DNA of 64,000 nucleotides, from positions 1 to 64,000 of the forward strand of contig JAJDCR010000033.1 in assembly GCA_029260735.1 (NCBI GenBank). Direction: 5' to 3'. Of this stretch, positions 1 through 9,076 are shown piece after piece; the stretch's first letter is position 1, and the number at the start of each line of letters is the position of its first letter. Below the pieces are notes generated by a model. The model ran no database searches. It was not told the origin of the DNA and saw only the letters and a list, made by a program, of their open reading frames with translations. The stretch comes from Planctomycetota bacterium (GTDB taxonomy: Bacteria > Planctomycetota > Uabimicrobiia > Uabimicrobiales > Uabimicrobiaceae). The translations under genes were made by a program, and so were the position numbers.

Positions 1-800
1 TGGGGGCGGGTCGTGCGGTGTTGGTGTTGTCCATCTTTTAAAAAAAAACTACAAAAACACCCCCGCGGCCGGGCTGGAGCCTCCCCCTCCCGGGCCTATA
101 TTGCTAAAGAACGGTTTTTGATAAATCTCTTTTCCATATAAACTTACGGCTTAGGTTGACACAAATAGGGTTGATAACCCCAGGAACATGACGTCCACCC
201 CAACCCATGTGCTGAAGGCACTATATTTTTTGTTCCTGGGTTCAACCGATAAAAACCTTTGTTTTAGAAAACTCTTCCTTATGACAAAAAATATCTTTGG
301 GATTAAAAAATCTATATTTCTGATTTGCCTTCAGCACATGAATTTGGGGGGATGCTTTATGTTTCTTATGAGCGTAATTTACGTCCATAAGCTAAAGCAA
401 TAGCGATCAGGATAAAGGTGAGAGAGCTAAGTTCAGGCACAGTCGCGAAGCGAACAGTGAGCGGAGCATAGTGTTTTGTAACGCAGTCAGGGCGGGCATC
501 AAAAACTTCACCTAATAAAAGCCTAGACACCTAATCGAAGTTCAATTAGAAAAATACACAGTCCCGACCTTCGCGAAGTGAAAAAATACTATGTGGAGTG
601 AACTCCCACTTAGCACACTTAAATTCCGCCTAAAAATCACACCTTTCTTCAAGGTCTCATTCAACTCGCCTATTTTCCCCTCTTCCAGTAGGTAATAGAA
701 AGCACAGATAATTTTCATTTTTATAATTTATTTCAATAAAGCTCTCTTTTTTTGTTATACTAAGTAGTGTCATCCTAATCTTTTTGCCAAGGAGAAATTT
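1..800. other. Left-edge region without a convincing gene
   Basis: No convincing gene is seen. The first 110 bases are much richer in G and C than the rest, with G and C homopolymer stretches. A short open frame at 188-403 has no ribosome binding site and no recognisable motif, so it is not called. The stretch holds inverted repeats: a perfect 15-bp pair (206-220 with 326-340) and a 10-bp pair (179-188 with 231-240). Around 436-500 and 556-600 there are two related segments containing cgcgaag. This looks like repeat-rich intergenic DNA. Confidence 0.6.
206..340. repeat. 15-bp inverted repeat pair with a 105-bp spacer
   Basis: The arm catgtgctgaaggca (206-220) is repeated exactly in reverse complement at 326-340. 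A run of ccccaa lies just outside both arms, with a one-base offset. It could be the ends of a small palindromic element. No transposase or target duplication is visible. Confidence 0.6.
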
Positions 801-1529
801 ATGAAATATTTATGGATCTTTGTTTTTGCCATGGCCCACTGCTATGGAGCGACTATTTTAAACCAAATCAACCAGGGAGATCATCCTCATTTATCTGTCG
901 GAGGAGCGAATTGGGTCAACGTAACTAATCTTATCGACAATAGCTCTCAAGATTTTCAAAAGATAGCTGATTTTAGTAGCTTAACCCCTTCTAGTGGGGA
1001 TGCTCTTTGGATTGATCAGGAAAGAAACGGGACCTTTACCAGCACAGAAATTGATAACGTTCGTGACTTTATATCTTCTGGTCATCGAGCTATTATCATG
1101 GGGGAAAATGCCGTTGGTTTTGCTGGTTGGAATCCTGTTGTTATGAGTATTGTGGGAGGGGAATCAGGTTCTGGTTGTATTAGCCAATTCCATGCTTCTC
1201 TGGTTAGCCATGAGCTTTTGGCTGGAGTTTCCGGCATCAATACTGGTTGCGCGGGGTCGATTAACCCTGCCGTGGGAGACGTTGAGGTTCTCTTTGCTGG
1301 TAATATCGGAGCTGTTTATCAAGTAGGAGAAGGAGAAGCCCTTGTTCTCATGGACTCTAATATTTTTGATGATGCTCGTTTGAACACTACTTTTGCAAAT
1401 AATGTACTTGATTGGTTAGGCCAACCTTTAACCAATTCTGGGACTATCCCAGAGCCTGGAACTTATTTTTTGGGGCTATCTACTTTTCTTTTTCTCGGAT
1501 GTATAAGAAAGAGAATAGAGCTTTCATAG
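801..1529 (+). CDS. PEP-CTERM protein with ThuA/GATase1-like fold (putative)
   Basis: A 242-residue secreted protein. The start is fixed by an AAGGAGA site about 6 bases upstream. It begins with a short signal peptide (about residues 1-16, ending near CYGA). The C terminus has the tripartite sorting signal: the motif PEPGTYF, a hydrophobic stretch, then a basic CIRKR tail. Proteins of this class are anchored or exported by an exosortase, which is not in the window. The middle reads like an alternating alpha/beta domain. DALWIDQE, followed by a helix with IDNVRDFISSGHRAIIMGEN and a later ALVLMDSN strand, resembles glutamine-amidotransferase-like or ThuA-like domains; that part is inference. 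It appears to stand alone. Confidence 0.8.
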   Translation: MKYLWIFVFAMAHCYGATILNQINQGDHPHLSVGGANWVNVTNLIDNSSQDFQKIADFSSLTPSSGDALWIDQERNGTFTSTEIDNVRDFISSGHRAIIMGENAVGFAGWNPVVMSIVGGESGSGCISQFHASLVSHELLAGVSGINTGCAGSINPAVGDVEVLFAGNIGAVYQVGEGEALVLMDSNIFDDARLNTTFANNVLDWLGQPLTNSGTIPEPGTYFLGLSTFLFLGCIRKRIELS

Positions 1530-1857
1530 TTTCTTTAAAATTCCATTTCGCGAGATCTCCTAAATTTTTATTGAACCAATGATTTTTTCTTAGTAAAATG
1601 CGGCTAGCTATTTAGGATTCACAGACGGCGATTTTTTTATCTGGATGATTGTTTTTTCAAAATGTTACTTGGAAAAATAAAAAGAAATCGACACCTTTAG
1701 GCACATGGAAAAAAAAATACCCCAATTACTTGATCTTTGAGCATATGGCTACGTTGTTCCTCATTTACAGAAATAAGGCTATGCGCCTTCGTCTTGCCTT
1801 GCCATATACTCAAATATACTACGCAATTGGAGTATTTATTTTTTCCAAGCACCTTTA
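1530..1857 (+). other. Intergenic region with an imperfect inverted repeat
   Basis: No convincing gene. An inverted repeat pairs ttgagcatatggc (1737-1749) with gccatatactcaa (1801-1813), 12 of 13 positions matching, spaced by about 50 bases. A 69-residue open frame that spans it lacks a ribosome binding site and looks random. Confidence 0.5.
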
Positions 1858-1875
1858 ATGGAGAAATTATTAAAC

Positions 1876-3243
1876 ATGTGGAAGCAAAGCGGAGTTAAAT
1901 GCAACGACCATTTTTTATTAGTGGTGGGACTAATTTTAATATTGTTACCTAGTTATCTATCAGCCCAAAATGAGTCGACTCCCTGGGAAAATAGTGAGCT
2001 TTCGGATCAACAAGAGCAACAAGGGCAGCAAGAGCAACAAGAAGGGGAAACGTTAGAAGAGTACCAAGAGTACTATCAAAATGAATCGACTCCTTGGGAA
2101 AACAGCGAAATCACTGATACCCCTAAAACTATAGAAACAGAGGAATCTGATGGTTCCATGCCCGAAACAGAAGAAGATCTTTCCGATGTTGTTTTAAAGT
2201 TCGTTTGGGAACGTCCTTCTTTTTCCGAAGATTATGAAATTGCTGAGCACTCTCTTTGGGGCGACCCTACTTTTCTGGTAGAAGCTTATGTCACCTATGG
2301 TCTTACCCGTAGTGAGGCAGAAGGAGACACCAATGACTATGGCGCTTATGTTTCTTTTCGCCCTTTTTTACTAGACTTCCAAACCTTCTCCATTGCTTTT
2401 GGAGGTTCTTTTACAGGAGTTTATGGAGACTACGAACTTACCGATGTTAACGTCGATGAAGTCGCTGAATCCATTACAGCCGATAACTTAGACGGTGACT
2501 TTGCTGCCCAAGTTGTGGCCTTTTCTGTTTTGGCTTCTTTCCCAGAGATAGGTTTACAAGTAGTAGCTGAGGTTGGCTATGCCTGGACTCGATTTCGTTT
2601 AACTGCAGATGAAATTGTCGGAATAGATAACACTACAGGAATTCAGCTCGATTTCGGGGACTATGCGTACAAACAAAGAGACGAGAATTTCTATGCCGGT
2701 TTTGAAATACGAAAATTCTTCGATCGAGAGTACTTTGATTACTTTGCCATTTACGGCTCTACTTTCATTCATCTAGATAATACTTTTCGTAGCTCCCGAG
2801 CAGACCTTACTGCATCCGTGGGTGGTTTTGTCCTCCAAGAGTTTGGCCGAATTGATTTAGTGGATGATGCTGACCCTGCCAGCAACGATGCTTTGGAAAG
2901 CAGTTTTTTTGCGATTAACTTCAACACAAGAATGTTCACCGTTCCCATAGATCTGCCCATAGTTAAAGGAAGAGGTATTTCTTTCCATGGTCTAGCAGGG
3001 TTGGAGCATAGTACAGACGATCTCTTTGATGCGGATAATCACGGACTTGGCTATAGCTTAGGTTTTCAGGTGAGTTTTTGGGATGCTGTAACCATTGGTT
3101 ACATTAACACTTGGCAAACTGGCAATGATTTAGATAATGACGGTGTCTTTGCTGTGGCAGTTGGTCTTTACGGAGGAACAGATTTTAATAAAATCATTGC
3201 TCCAAGTACCCGCAACCAACAAGTTTTGAAATCATTTAATTAA
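1876..3243 (+). CDS. Secreted or outer-membrane beta-rich protein, unknown function
   Basis: A protein of about 455 residues. I prefer the ATG at 1876, which has GGAG about 12 bases upstream; the in-frame ATG at 1858 overlaps that GGAG and is the alternative. A signal peptide (HFLLVVGLILILLPSYLSAQ) is followed by a Gln/Glu-rich low-complexity linker bracketed by two copies of NESTPWENSE. The remainder alternates aromatic and polar residues with many Gly, Asp and Tyr, as in outer-membrane beta barrels. It lacks a C-terminal aromatic residue. No specific family is recognised. A strong hairpin follows the stop. Confidence 0.7.
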   Translation: MWKQSGVKCNDHFLLVVGLILILLPSYLSAQNESTPWENSELSDQQEQQGQQEQQEGETLEEYQEYYQNESTPWENSEITDTPKTIETEESDGSMPETEEDLSDVVLKFVWERPSFSEDYEIAEHSLWGDPTFLVEAYVTYGLTRSEAEGDTNDYGAYVSFRPFLLDFQTFSIAFGGSFTGVYGDYELTDVNVDEVAESITADNLDGDFAAQVVAFSVLASFPEIGLQVVAEVGYAWTRFRLTADEIVGIDNTTGIQLDFGDYAYKQRDENFYAGFEIRKFFDREYFDYFAIYGSTFIHLDNTFRSSRADLTASVGGFVLQEFGRIDLVDDADPASNDALESSFFAINFNTRMFTVPIDLPIVKGRGISFHGLAGLEHSTDDLFDADNHGLGYSLGFQVSFWDAVTIGYINTWQTGNDLDNDGVFAVAVGLYGGTDFNKIIAPSTRNQQVLKSFN

Positions 3244-3269
3244 ACGAGTAATGCGTCTTTGAATTTAAT

Positions 3270-3303
3270 AGGTGTTGCGAATGCCTAGGCATTTGCAACA
3301 CCT
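3270..3303. terminator. Bidirectional hairpin terminator (probable)
   Basis: Two 16-base arms, 15 of 16 complementary, are separated by two bases (aggtgttgcgaatgcc / ggcatttgcaacacct). It sits between the convergent ends of the barrel-like gene (stop at 3243) and the small minus-strand gene (stop at 3320). The T tract is weak, so it may work mainly as a stable 3-prime end. Confidence 0.65.
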
Positions 3304-3319
3304 AAAATCTTACTTAAAG

Positions 3320-3760
3320 CTATTCCAAGTATGTAATACAAATCTGAGTAACTTGCCCATTATCGTAATGAGAATGCGGTTTTCGATAAATCCGACCAAG
3401 GTGCTGCTTGAGACTTGGTATATCGTGAACATCTGGAGAACTACCGTAAAAATGTAGGGTACTTAAAGTCTCAATATCAACTACTTTGATAGATGCTATT
3501 TTAACCTTCAACCTGATATTATTAAATATTGGTGGAATACACTCCTCATCACATCCACATTTCTCGATGACTCTTAAAGTCACAATCTCACCCTCTTTAT
3601 ACCCACGCCAATTCGGATAAACACGATTTCCGGGCCGAAATACGGTTGTCAATTTTCTTTCAACAGCTAACTCTTGATACTCTTTACGAAACGCTATTTC
3701 ATCTCGTGGTAGATTTAAGGCATTTTGGGACTTGGTAATTTTATTGCTGGAGAGTTCCAT
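3320..3760 (-). CDS. Small PUA/ASCH-like protein (tentative)
   Basis: A 146-residue cytoplasmic protein with no signal peptide. The ATG has GAAAGG about 7 bases upstream. The central part (residues about 36-100) has the order KLTTVFRPGNRVYPNW, GEIVTLRV, IRLKVKIASIKVVDI. This resembles ASCH/PUA-like beta barrels, where a strand with R-P-G is followed by a GD/E-x-V strand. It also carries a CGCDEEC cysteine cluster that could bind a metal. It lies 47 bases downstream of the double AroE-like gene on the same strand and is probably cotranscribed. The family call is an inference from motif layout. Confidence 0.5.
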   Translation of the reverse strand: MELSSNKITKSQNALNLPRDEIAFRKEYQELAVERKLTTVFRPGNRVYPNWRGYKEGEIVTLRVIEKCGCDEECIPPIFNNIRLKVKIASIKVVDIETLSTLHFYGSSPDVHDIPSLKQHLGRIYRKPHSHYDNGQVTQICITYLE

Positions 3761-3807
3761 AAAAAACCTTTCAAGGAAATTCTTGAGTCTTTAAGTTCAG
3801 GAGCTGC

Positions 3808-5811
3808 TTAGCGAGCTACAGCCCTCATTATATTCTCTAATGTGTTGTCCGGTTTATCTAACTTAGTCATAATTTTAAAAGCAGGAACCGCTTGATACAG
3901 ATTCATGTTTTGCCCGTTATGAACTCGATTTCCGTGCTCTTTCGCCATGCGAAGAGTTAAAGTCTCATCCTCCAGTAGAATATCAGCGACAATAGCTTCT
4001 GTTGGTAGATTGGCCAAGTTGGCCAGCGACACTTCCATGTCTTTTTCGGGGTCACGAGTCATGGGACCAAATGCAGAGTACTTCTCGTTTGGTTGGGCAC
4101 CTTTATTGGATGTATTGACAATAATGTCAGCATCTTTAAACTCCACTCCAATTTCATCTTCACCAATAGCACGTGCCGCCGTAAAAGAAAAAATCAAGTT
4201 GGAAATACGTTCTGCTTTAGCAACAGTGCGGTTGCAAATAACGATTTCACGAGGCTGTTTTTTCGCCATTTCATAAGAAATGGGGAGAGCTGTTCCCCCG
4301 GCCCCAAGGATAATTACTTTTTTACCAGCTATGCAGTTGGGATACTCAGCTAACAAACCATTAACAAAGCCGATACCATCGGTGTTATAACCGATTAATT
4401 TACCGTTTTCCTTAGCGACAACATTCACACTACCAATGGTTTTAGCAGATTGGTCTAAGCCATCCAAAAAAGGAGCCACTTTATCTTTGAAACCAGAACC
4501 TACACCACCGCCAATGTAGCGAGAATCTTCGCGGAAAGTAGACATAATTTCTTCTGAATTTGCAGGATCACCTACAACAAAACTGGTTTTATACGGCAGA
4601 TTAAAATGCTCAAAAACGCCGTTATGCATCGCAGCTGAACCACCAGGATAATCGTGATCTATTGGTATTAATAAAAGATTTTGTCCCGTACAGTTATTGA
4701 TATCAAGAGCATTATTTTTGGGTTGTTGGGCTATTTGCACTACTCCCTTGGAGAGAAGGTCATCTATTTTCTTAGTAGCAATGGGAGCAGGTGTTTCTTC
4801 TACTTTAGGAGCAGGTGCTTCAGCAGGTGCTCTTAAAGCATTGCTCATAATTTCCTTTAGCTCACTATCTGGTTTATCAATACCAGTCATCATTTTGATA
4901 GCCGGCACTGCTTGGTATAGATTCATATGTTGTCCGCTGTGAGTGCGATTTCTTCTTTTACGTGCCATTTCAAGAGTTAGAGTATCTTTCTCTAGTAAAA
5001 TATCTGCGACAATAGCATCTTTTGCCAAATAGGATATGTTTTCTTCGGCAACATACATGTCTTGATTCGGATTGCCACTCATTGGGCCAAAGGCAGAATA
5101 CATCTCGTTTGGCTGGGCCCCTTTGTTAGATGCATTGACAACAACATTGGCATTGCTTATTTCTTTACCAATAGCATCTTCGCCTCCAAAGCGCACATTG
5201 GCATAGCGAGATATGAGCCTAGCGATCTTTTCCGCTTTTGCAACGGTACGATTCAGAATGACAATTTCACCAATATCGACTATTTCCATAGAGCTGTTTT
5301 GGGCAATTTCATAGGCAATGGGCAAAGCCGTTCCGCCTGCTCCCAAGATAACAACTTTTTGACCGGCAATACAATCGGGATATTCCGTGAGAAGGCCGTT
5401 GACAAAACCACGACCATCGGTGTTGTATCCAATTAACTTTCCGTTCTTTTTCGCAATAACATTTACGCTGCCTATTACTTTAGCAGACTTGTCTAACTCA
5501 TCCAGAAAAGGTCCCACCTTGTCTTTAAAACCAGATCCGACACCACCACCTACATAAAGTGGGTCTTCCCGAAGAGTCTTGATTAAAGATTCGGCATAGG
5601 CAGGATTGCCGACAACAAAGCAACTTCTCATCGGCAAGTCGTACTTTGCAAATACAGCATTGTGCATAGCTGCTGATCCACCAGGGTAATCGTGATCGAT
5701 AGGCGTAATCAGAAGTTTTTTATCTCCCAGATCGTTTATATCAAGATAGTTATTTTTTGGTTGTTCAGCGACCTTGATAGTTCCCTGAGCGAATAAATCT
5801 TTTATAGTCAT
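3808..5811 (-). CDS. Tandem double shikimate-dehydrogenase-like (AroE) protein
   Basis: A 667-residue protein made of two AroE-type units (about 1-335 and 352-667) joined by a Pro/Ala/Glu linker. Each unit has the N-terminal substrate-side domain with S-A-A-M-H-N, a GSVNV segment, the NTDG motif (130-133 in unit 1) and a Rossmann loop GAGGTALPI followed by an NRT motif typical of NADP binding. In unit 1, Lys96 aligns with the catalytic Lys and Asp132 with the catalytic Asp of AroE. The usual HSLSP serines and the NVTxPHK motif are replaced by HDYPGGSAAMHN and GVGSGFKDK, so the substrate may not be shikimate. The units are close in sequence, indicating a recent internal duplication. The start has AAAGGA about 6 bases upstream. 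Confidence 0.85.
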   Translation of the reverse strand: MTIKDLFAQGTIKVAEQPKNNYLDINDLGDKKLLITPIDHDYPGGSAAMHNAVFAKYDLPMRSCFVVGNPAYAESLIKTLREDPLYVGGGVGSGFKDKVGPFLDELDKSAKVIGSVNVIAKKNGKLIGYNTDGRGFVNGLLTEYPDCIAGQKVVILGAGGTALPIAYEIAQNSSMEIVDIGEIVILNRTVAKAEKIARLISRYANVRFGGEDAIGKEISNANVVVNASNKGAQPNEMYSAFGPMSGNPNQDMYVAEENISYLAKDAIVADILLEKDTLTLEMARKRRNRTHSGQHMNLYQAVPAIKMMTGIDKPDSELKEIMSNALRAPAEAPAPKVEETPAPIATKKIDDLLSKGVVQIAQQPKNNALDINNCTGQNLLLIPIDHDYPGGSAAMHNGVFEHFNLPYKTSFVVGDPANSEEIMSTFREDSRYIGGGVGSGFKDKVAPFLDGLDQSAKTIGSVNVVAKENGKLIGYNTDGIGFVNGLLAEYPNCIAGKKVIILGAGGTALPISYEMAKKQPREIVICNRTVAKAERISNLIFSFTAARAIGEDEIGVEFKDADIIVNTSNKGAQPNEKYSAFGPMTRDPEKDMEVSLANLANLPTEAIVADILLEDETLTLRMAKEHGNRVHNGQNMNLYQAVPAFKIMTKLDKPDNTLENIMRAVAR

Positions 5812-5840
5812 GAGCGTCCTTTCATAGAAAAACTTGGTAG

Positions 5841-5869
5841 ATTATAGCAGTATCCATGAAAACAATCAA
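5841..5869 (-). promoter_or_regulatory. Sigma70-type promoter upstream of the AroE-like gene
   Basis: Read on the minus strand, TTGATT (5869-5864) and a perfect TATAAT (5846-5841) are separated by 17 bases, about 30 bases upstream of the start codon at 5811. The arrangement and distance fit a housekeeping promoter for the two-gene minus-strand unit. Confidence 0.7.
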
Positions 5870-5891
5870 TTTGACTTTTTTGTTTTTTTCC

Positions 5892-8624
5892 TTAAGAGGA
5901 ATTCTGATATCCCAAAAGTTCACTTACTCGCGAATTTTCTTCTGTGCTAAAAACATTTTTTTTCCCAAAAGTATATATGGCAACAGCTCTAAGGAAATCA
6001 TGAGGTAGTTGAACAATTCTTTTTTTCCAAGCCAAATTGTCCATAGAGAACTCTTCTTTAAAAATATCGTAGTAGAGTTTTTTTAGAGATGGAGAATCGG
6101 TGGGGCGAAATTGATGGTACTTAACTAAAGCTCGGGAGAGTTTTTTTTCTTTGCTATGAGATAGAGCTTCTAGAGCATTGCCATAAAAACTTTTATCGGA
6201 AGAAACAATTCCTCTATTCACGCGCCAAAAGAATTCCTCATCTTTTCCACTTTGGTAGGTAATAATGGTTAAGATCCATAGCCAATAGTTTTCCTCTAGT
6301 TCTTGAAAACACTTAGTAAAAAGAATATTCCATTCTTTTTCCTCGGGGTATTGAGTTAATAGGGTTATTTGTAAATAGTGTACCTCAAAAATCTTTTGTA
6401 AAGATTTTTGCCCGAGGTCTTCTAAAGAAAGAATTTCTTCTCTATTCAAATGTTCATGAATCAAAGACAAAATTTCAAATTTTTGTAAGGCGGGGAGGTG
6501 ATCAGCGAGAAGGCAATCGAGGCAAGTTCTTTTACAATCATCTATATGTAAACGTAGAAAATCTTTCGCTGTTCGAATAACAACAGGCGATTTGTCCCCC
6601 AGAAGACTGACGATCGGAAACCAGTCATTGATAACTTCTAAACGAGTAATTGCTTTAAAGGAAGTAAGCTTTATTTTTTGATCTGGGTTTTCCAGTCCTT
6701 TTAATAAAATGGGAGCATATTTTTTAGGAACCGTTTCCCAAAGACGCCCGGTAGCCTGATAGGCTAAAAATTGTTCCTTGCCATTAGGAGAGTTGATAAA
6801 TAGTTCTATAAGGGGAAAAGCACTGGGGTTTTGGGTTTTTCCTAGAGCACGAATAAAAGGTGAAGGGTCTTGTTTTGGGTCTTGTAGTTGTTTTCCCAAC
6901 CATTTAATAATTTTTTCTTTTTCCTGAAAAAAATCATTTTGGTACAAGCAAACTGCAGCTTGAGAAGAAACTTCGGCCGAAGAATGCTTCCAAAAAGGAA
7001 GTATTTTGTCTCGTAAATCGAGAGAACGAAAATTTCCCAGATACTCGAGTAAAAGGGCAATAATAGCAGGAGAACTTTCTTCTTTTATGGCTTTTTGTAG
7101 CACTAAAGGATTTAGTACATTGGGAAATCCAGAAAGTGTTTGCAAGCATTTGCGACGCAATCCAAAATCTTCCACCTCCCAGAAAAAATCTTTGACTAGA
7201 GGAAGAAATTTTTCCGCCTGAGTCAAACGAATAAAATCTAAAGCTATCGGCAAATTAACTAAATTCTTTTTAGCTAAAATATCTTCTATTTGTTGGTCTA
7301 AGTTCAAACCTCGAAACTCTTCTTGGTAGGAGTGTAAAGGAAGGCTTTGTTTTTCTAAGAGAACTAAAATTTGAGCGTTGTAATTTTTCCACTGGGGAAG
7401 AGCAAGAAAAATAGCACAACAAGCAAAAGCCATCGAAGCAAATGGTAAAATTGTCAGCAAATGTTCTGATGAGCTATACTTGGTTACTAAAAATAAAAAA
7501 ATCCCTGCAACAATCGTTGAGAAAGGAAAGATCACTCCATTCAAGAAAGCTTTGCTTGAAGCCCAGAGAGAAGAGGGGATGGCGTTGTAAAGAAGGTTAT
7601 AGAGAGGAGCTCTTAGAGAACGTCTTAGCTCCTGATTGATGAACTGAGCAAAAATTCCACTGGCCAAGCCAAACACAACAAGAAGATTTAGACTTCCCAA
7701 AAATAGTAGAGCCGGGTAAATAATATTACTGCATCCCACCCCCATCCAAATCAACAGCTTAGAAGTAACAAAAACTTGGATAAAAAGGGCTAATATATTT
7801 CCGACTATCTCATACACTCCCAAAAAACTTGCTCGGTCTTGGGGAAGGGGAAAATATTCCGGAAAAATAATTCCCTGACACTGATACTCAATAACTTTGC
7901 TTGTAAGTACAAAAAAGAAAATCCCCAAAGCCATATACACAATCAAGCGGGAATGAAAGACCTGCCCTAATGCATTTCCACTATCTTCGATGGAATCCAA
8001 TTTCTTACGGCTTAAAAGAGATATAATGGGAGTCATATTTTGGTCAATTAATCCAATAACCCCTATTGTCAACAGTGAACAGACAGCTGGAACAATAACC
8101 AAGTACTCAGGAGAAAAAAACTTTAGCCCAAAAACAAGACCACTCCCTCCCAAAATTGCTCCCAAAGGAATTCCTGAAAAAATAAAACTCCCCATTCGTT
8201 TCATTTCTAAAACATTGTAGTAGGAAGCAACAAAGCTAGTGGCATGAATAAAGGTTAGAATAAAGAAAAAGCTAGAGAGGACAAAGAAGTACCCATAGAT
8301 CCAGGCATAAGAGAAGGAGAAGAGAAACCAAGAGAGAAGAGTCAGAAAAAAATTAGCTAGAGAAAGATATTTAAAAATGACGGCTCCACTATTTTTCTGG
8401 CTTAGCTTAACATAAACAAAAAAGCCCACCATAGCAGCTAAATCAGTGAGAATAAACATAAGGGGAAGACTGTCTTTTCCCATATGTTCGATCAGAAGAG
8501 TAATAGAAATGCTACGAGAAAAAGTAGCTCCTAAGGAAAATAAAAAAACAAGGAAAAAAAATATACTAGTATGCTTCCATTCATTAGGCTTGATGAGAAA
8601 TATTTTTTCTAAGATAGTAAGCAT
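5892..8624 (-). CDS. NTT/AAA-like transporter with C-terminal HEAT repeats
   Basis: A 910-residue protein. Residues 1-420 contain about ten to twelve hydrophobic segments arranged as in MFS or Npt1/Npt2-type nucleotide transporters, starting FLIKPNEWKHTSIFFFLVF. Residues 430-900 are soluble, helical and Leu-rich, with repeated helix pairs (for example SSPAIIALLLEYLGNF and NPDQKIKLTSFKAITRLE) as in HEAT repeats. The combination of such transporters with HEAT repeats and a cyclic-nucleotide-binding domain is known from other bacteria. Here the binding domain is a separate upstream gene 14 bases away. The substrate is unknown; nucleotide exchange is only a family-level guess. Confidence 0.75.
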   Translation of the reverse strand: MLTILEKIFLIKPNEWKHTSIFFFLVFLFSLGATFSRSISITLLIEHMGKDSLPLMFILTDLAAMVGFFVYVKLSQKNSGAVIFKYLSLANFFLTLLSWFLFSFSYAWIYGYFFVLSSFFFILTFIHATSFVASYYNVLEMKRMGSFIFSGIPLGAILGGSGLVFGLKFFSPEYLVIVPAVCSLLTIGVIGLIDQNMTPIISLLSRKKLDSIEDSGNALGQVFHSRLIVYMALGIFFFVLTSKVIEYQCQGIIFPEYFPLPQDRASFLGVYEIVGNILALFIQVFVTSKLLIWMGVGCSNIIYPALLFLGSLNLLVVFGLASGIFAQFINQELRRSLRAPLYNLLYNAIPSSLWASSKAFLNGVIFPFSTIVAGIFLFLVTKYSSSEHLLTILPFASMAFACCAIFLALPQWKNYNAQILVLLEKQSLPLHSYQEEFRGLNLDQQIEDILAKKNLVNLPIALDFIRLTQAEKFLPLVKDFFWEVEDFGLRRKCLQTLSGFPNVLNPLVLQKAIKEESSPAIIALLLEYLGNFRSLDLRDKILPFWKHSSAEVSSQAAVCLYQNDFFQEKEKIIKWLGKQLQDPKQDPSPFIRALGKTQNPSAFPLIELFINSPNGKEQFLAYQATGRLWETVPKKYAPILLKGLENPDQKIKLTSFKAITRLEVINDWFPIVSLLGDKSPVVIRTAKDFLRLHIDDCKRTCLDCLLADHLPALQKFEILSLIHEHLNREEILSLEDLGQKSLQKIFEVHYLQITLLTQYPEEKEWNILFTKCFQELEENYWLWILTIITYQSGKDEEFFWRVNRGIVSSDKSFYGNALEALSHSKEKKLSRALVKYHQFRPTDSPSLKKLYYDIFKEEFSMDNLAWKKRIVQLPHDFLRAVAIYTFGKKNVFSTEENSRVSELLGYQNSS

Positions 8625-8638
8625 AGGGCCCTATTTCT

Positions 8639-9067
8639 TTAGATTTTTTTGTTACTTTCCCTCAAACGAGAGCAAAGGGCTTTAATTATGCCAAAGGAAA
8701 TATCAGGATAACGGTAAATCAGCTCTGTTACTTCTTCTTTCTCTAGAACTAAAAAACGACAGTTTTCCTGACAAGCGACTGTAGCACTACGCAGCTCACC
8801 ATCAAAAACAGCCATTTCTCCAAAAAAATCTTTTGCTCGGAGAGTTAAAATTTTCTTTTTCTCTTCTCCTATACCTCGGAAAAGGTCTACGCTTCCCGAA
8901 ATAATAACAAAGAGCTTATCTCCATAATCTCCTTCTTGGAAGAGTACTCGTTTTGCTAAGTACTCTTCCTCCCGAGCGATTTTTGAAATCACATAGAGGT
9001 CTTCTGCTCTTAGGCTTGAAAAAAGAGGCACTTTGTTCAGAAAAAGAATCTTCTCTAAGGGAATCAT
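8639..9067 (-). CDS. Stand-alone cyclic-nucleotide-binding domain protein
   Basis: A 142-residue protein that is essentially one CRP-type cNMP-binding fold. It has the GDYGDKLFVIISGSVDLF beta segments and the phosphate-binding cassette FGEMAVFDGELRSATV, which keeps the key Gly-Glu and Arg residues. There is no DNA-binding domain after it, so it is unlikely to be a transcription factor. It lies 9 bases after the pfkB-type gene and 14 bases before the HEAT transporter, on the same strand. It most likely regulates that transporter as a detached domain. Confidence 0.85.
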   Translation of the reverse strand: MIPLEKILFLNKVPLFSSLRAEDLYVISKIAREEEYLAKRVLFQEGDYGDKLFVIISGSVDLFRGIGEEKKKILTLRAKDFFGEMAVFDGELRSATVACQENCRFLVLEKEEVTELIYRYPDISFGIIKALCSRLRESNKKI

Positions 9068-9076
9068 AGTTTTGCT

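Noticed and set aside
188..403. 71-residue frame at the left edge
   Set aside because: No ribosome binding site or known motif; it spans an inverted repeat.
1649..1858. 69-residue frame before the barrel-like gene
   Set aside because: No ribosome binding site and a random-looking composition; it spans an inverted repeat.
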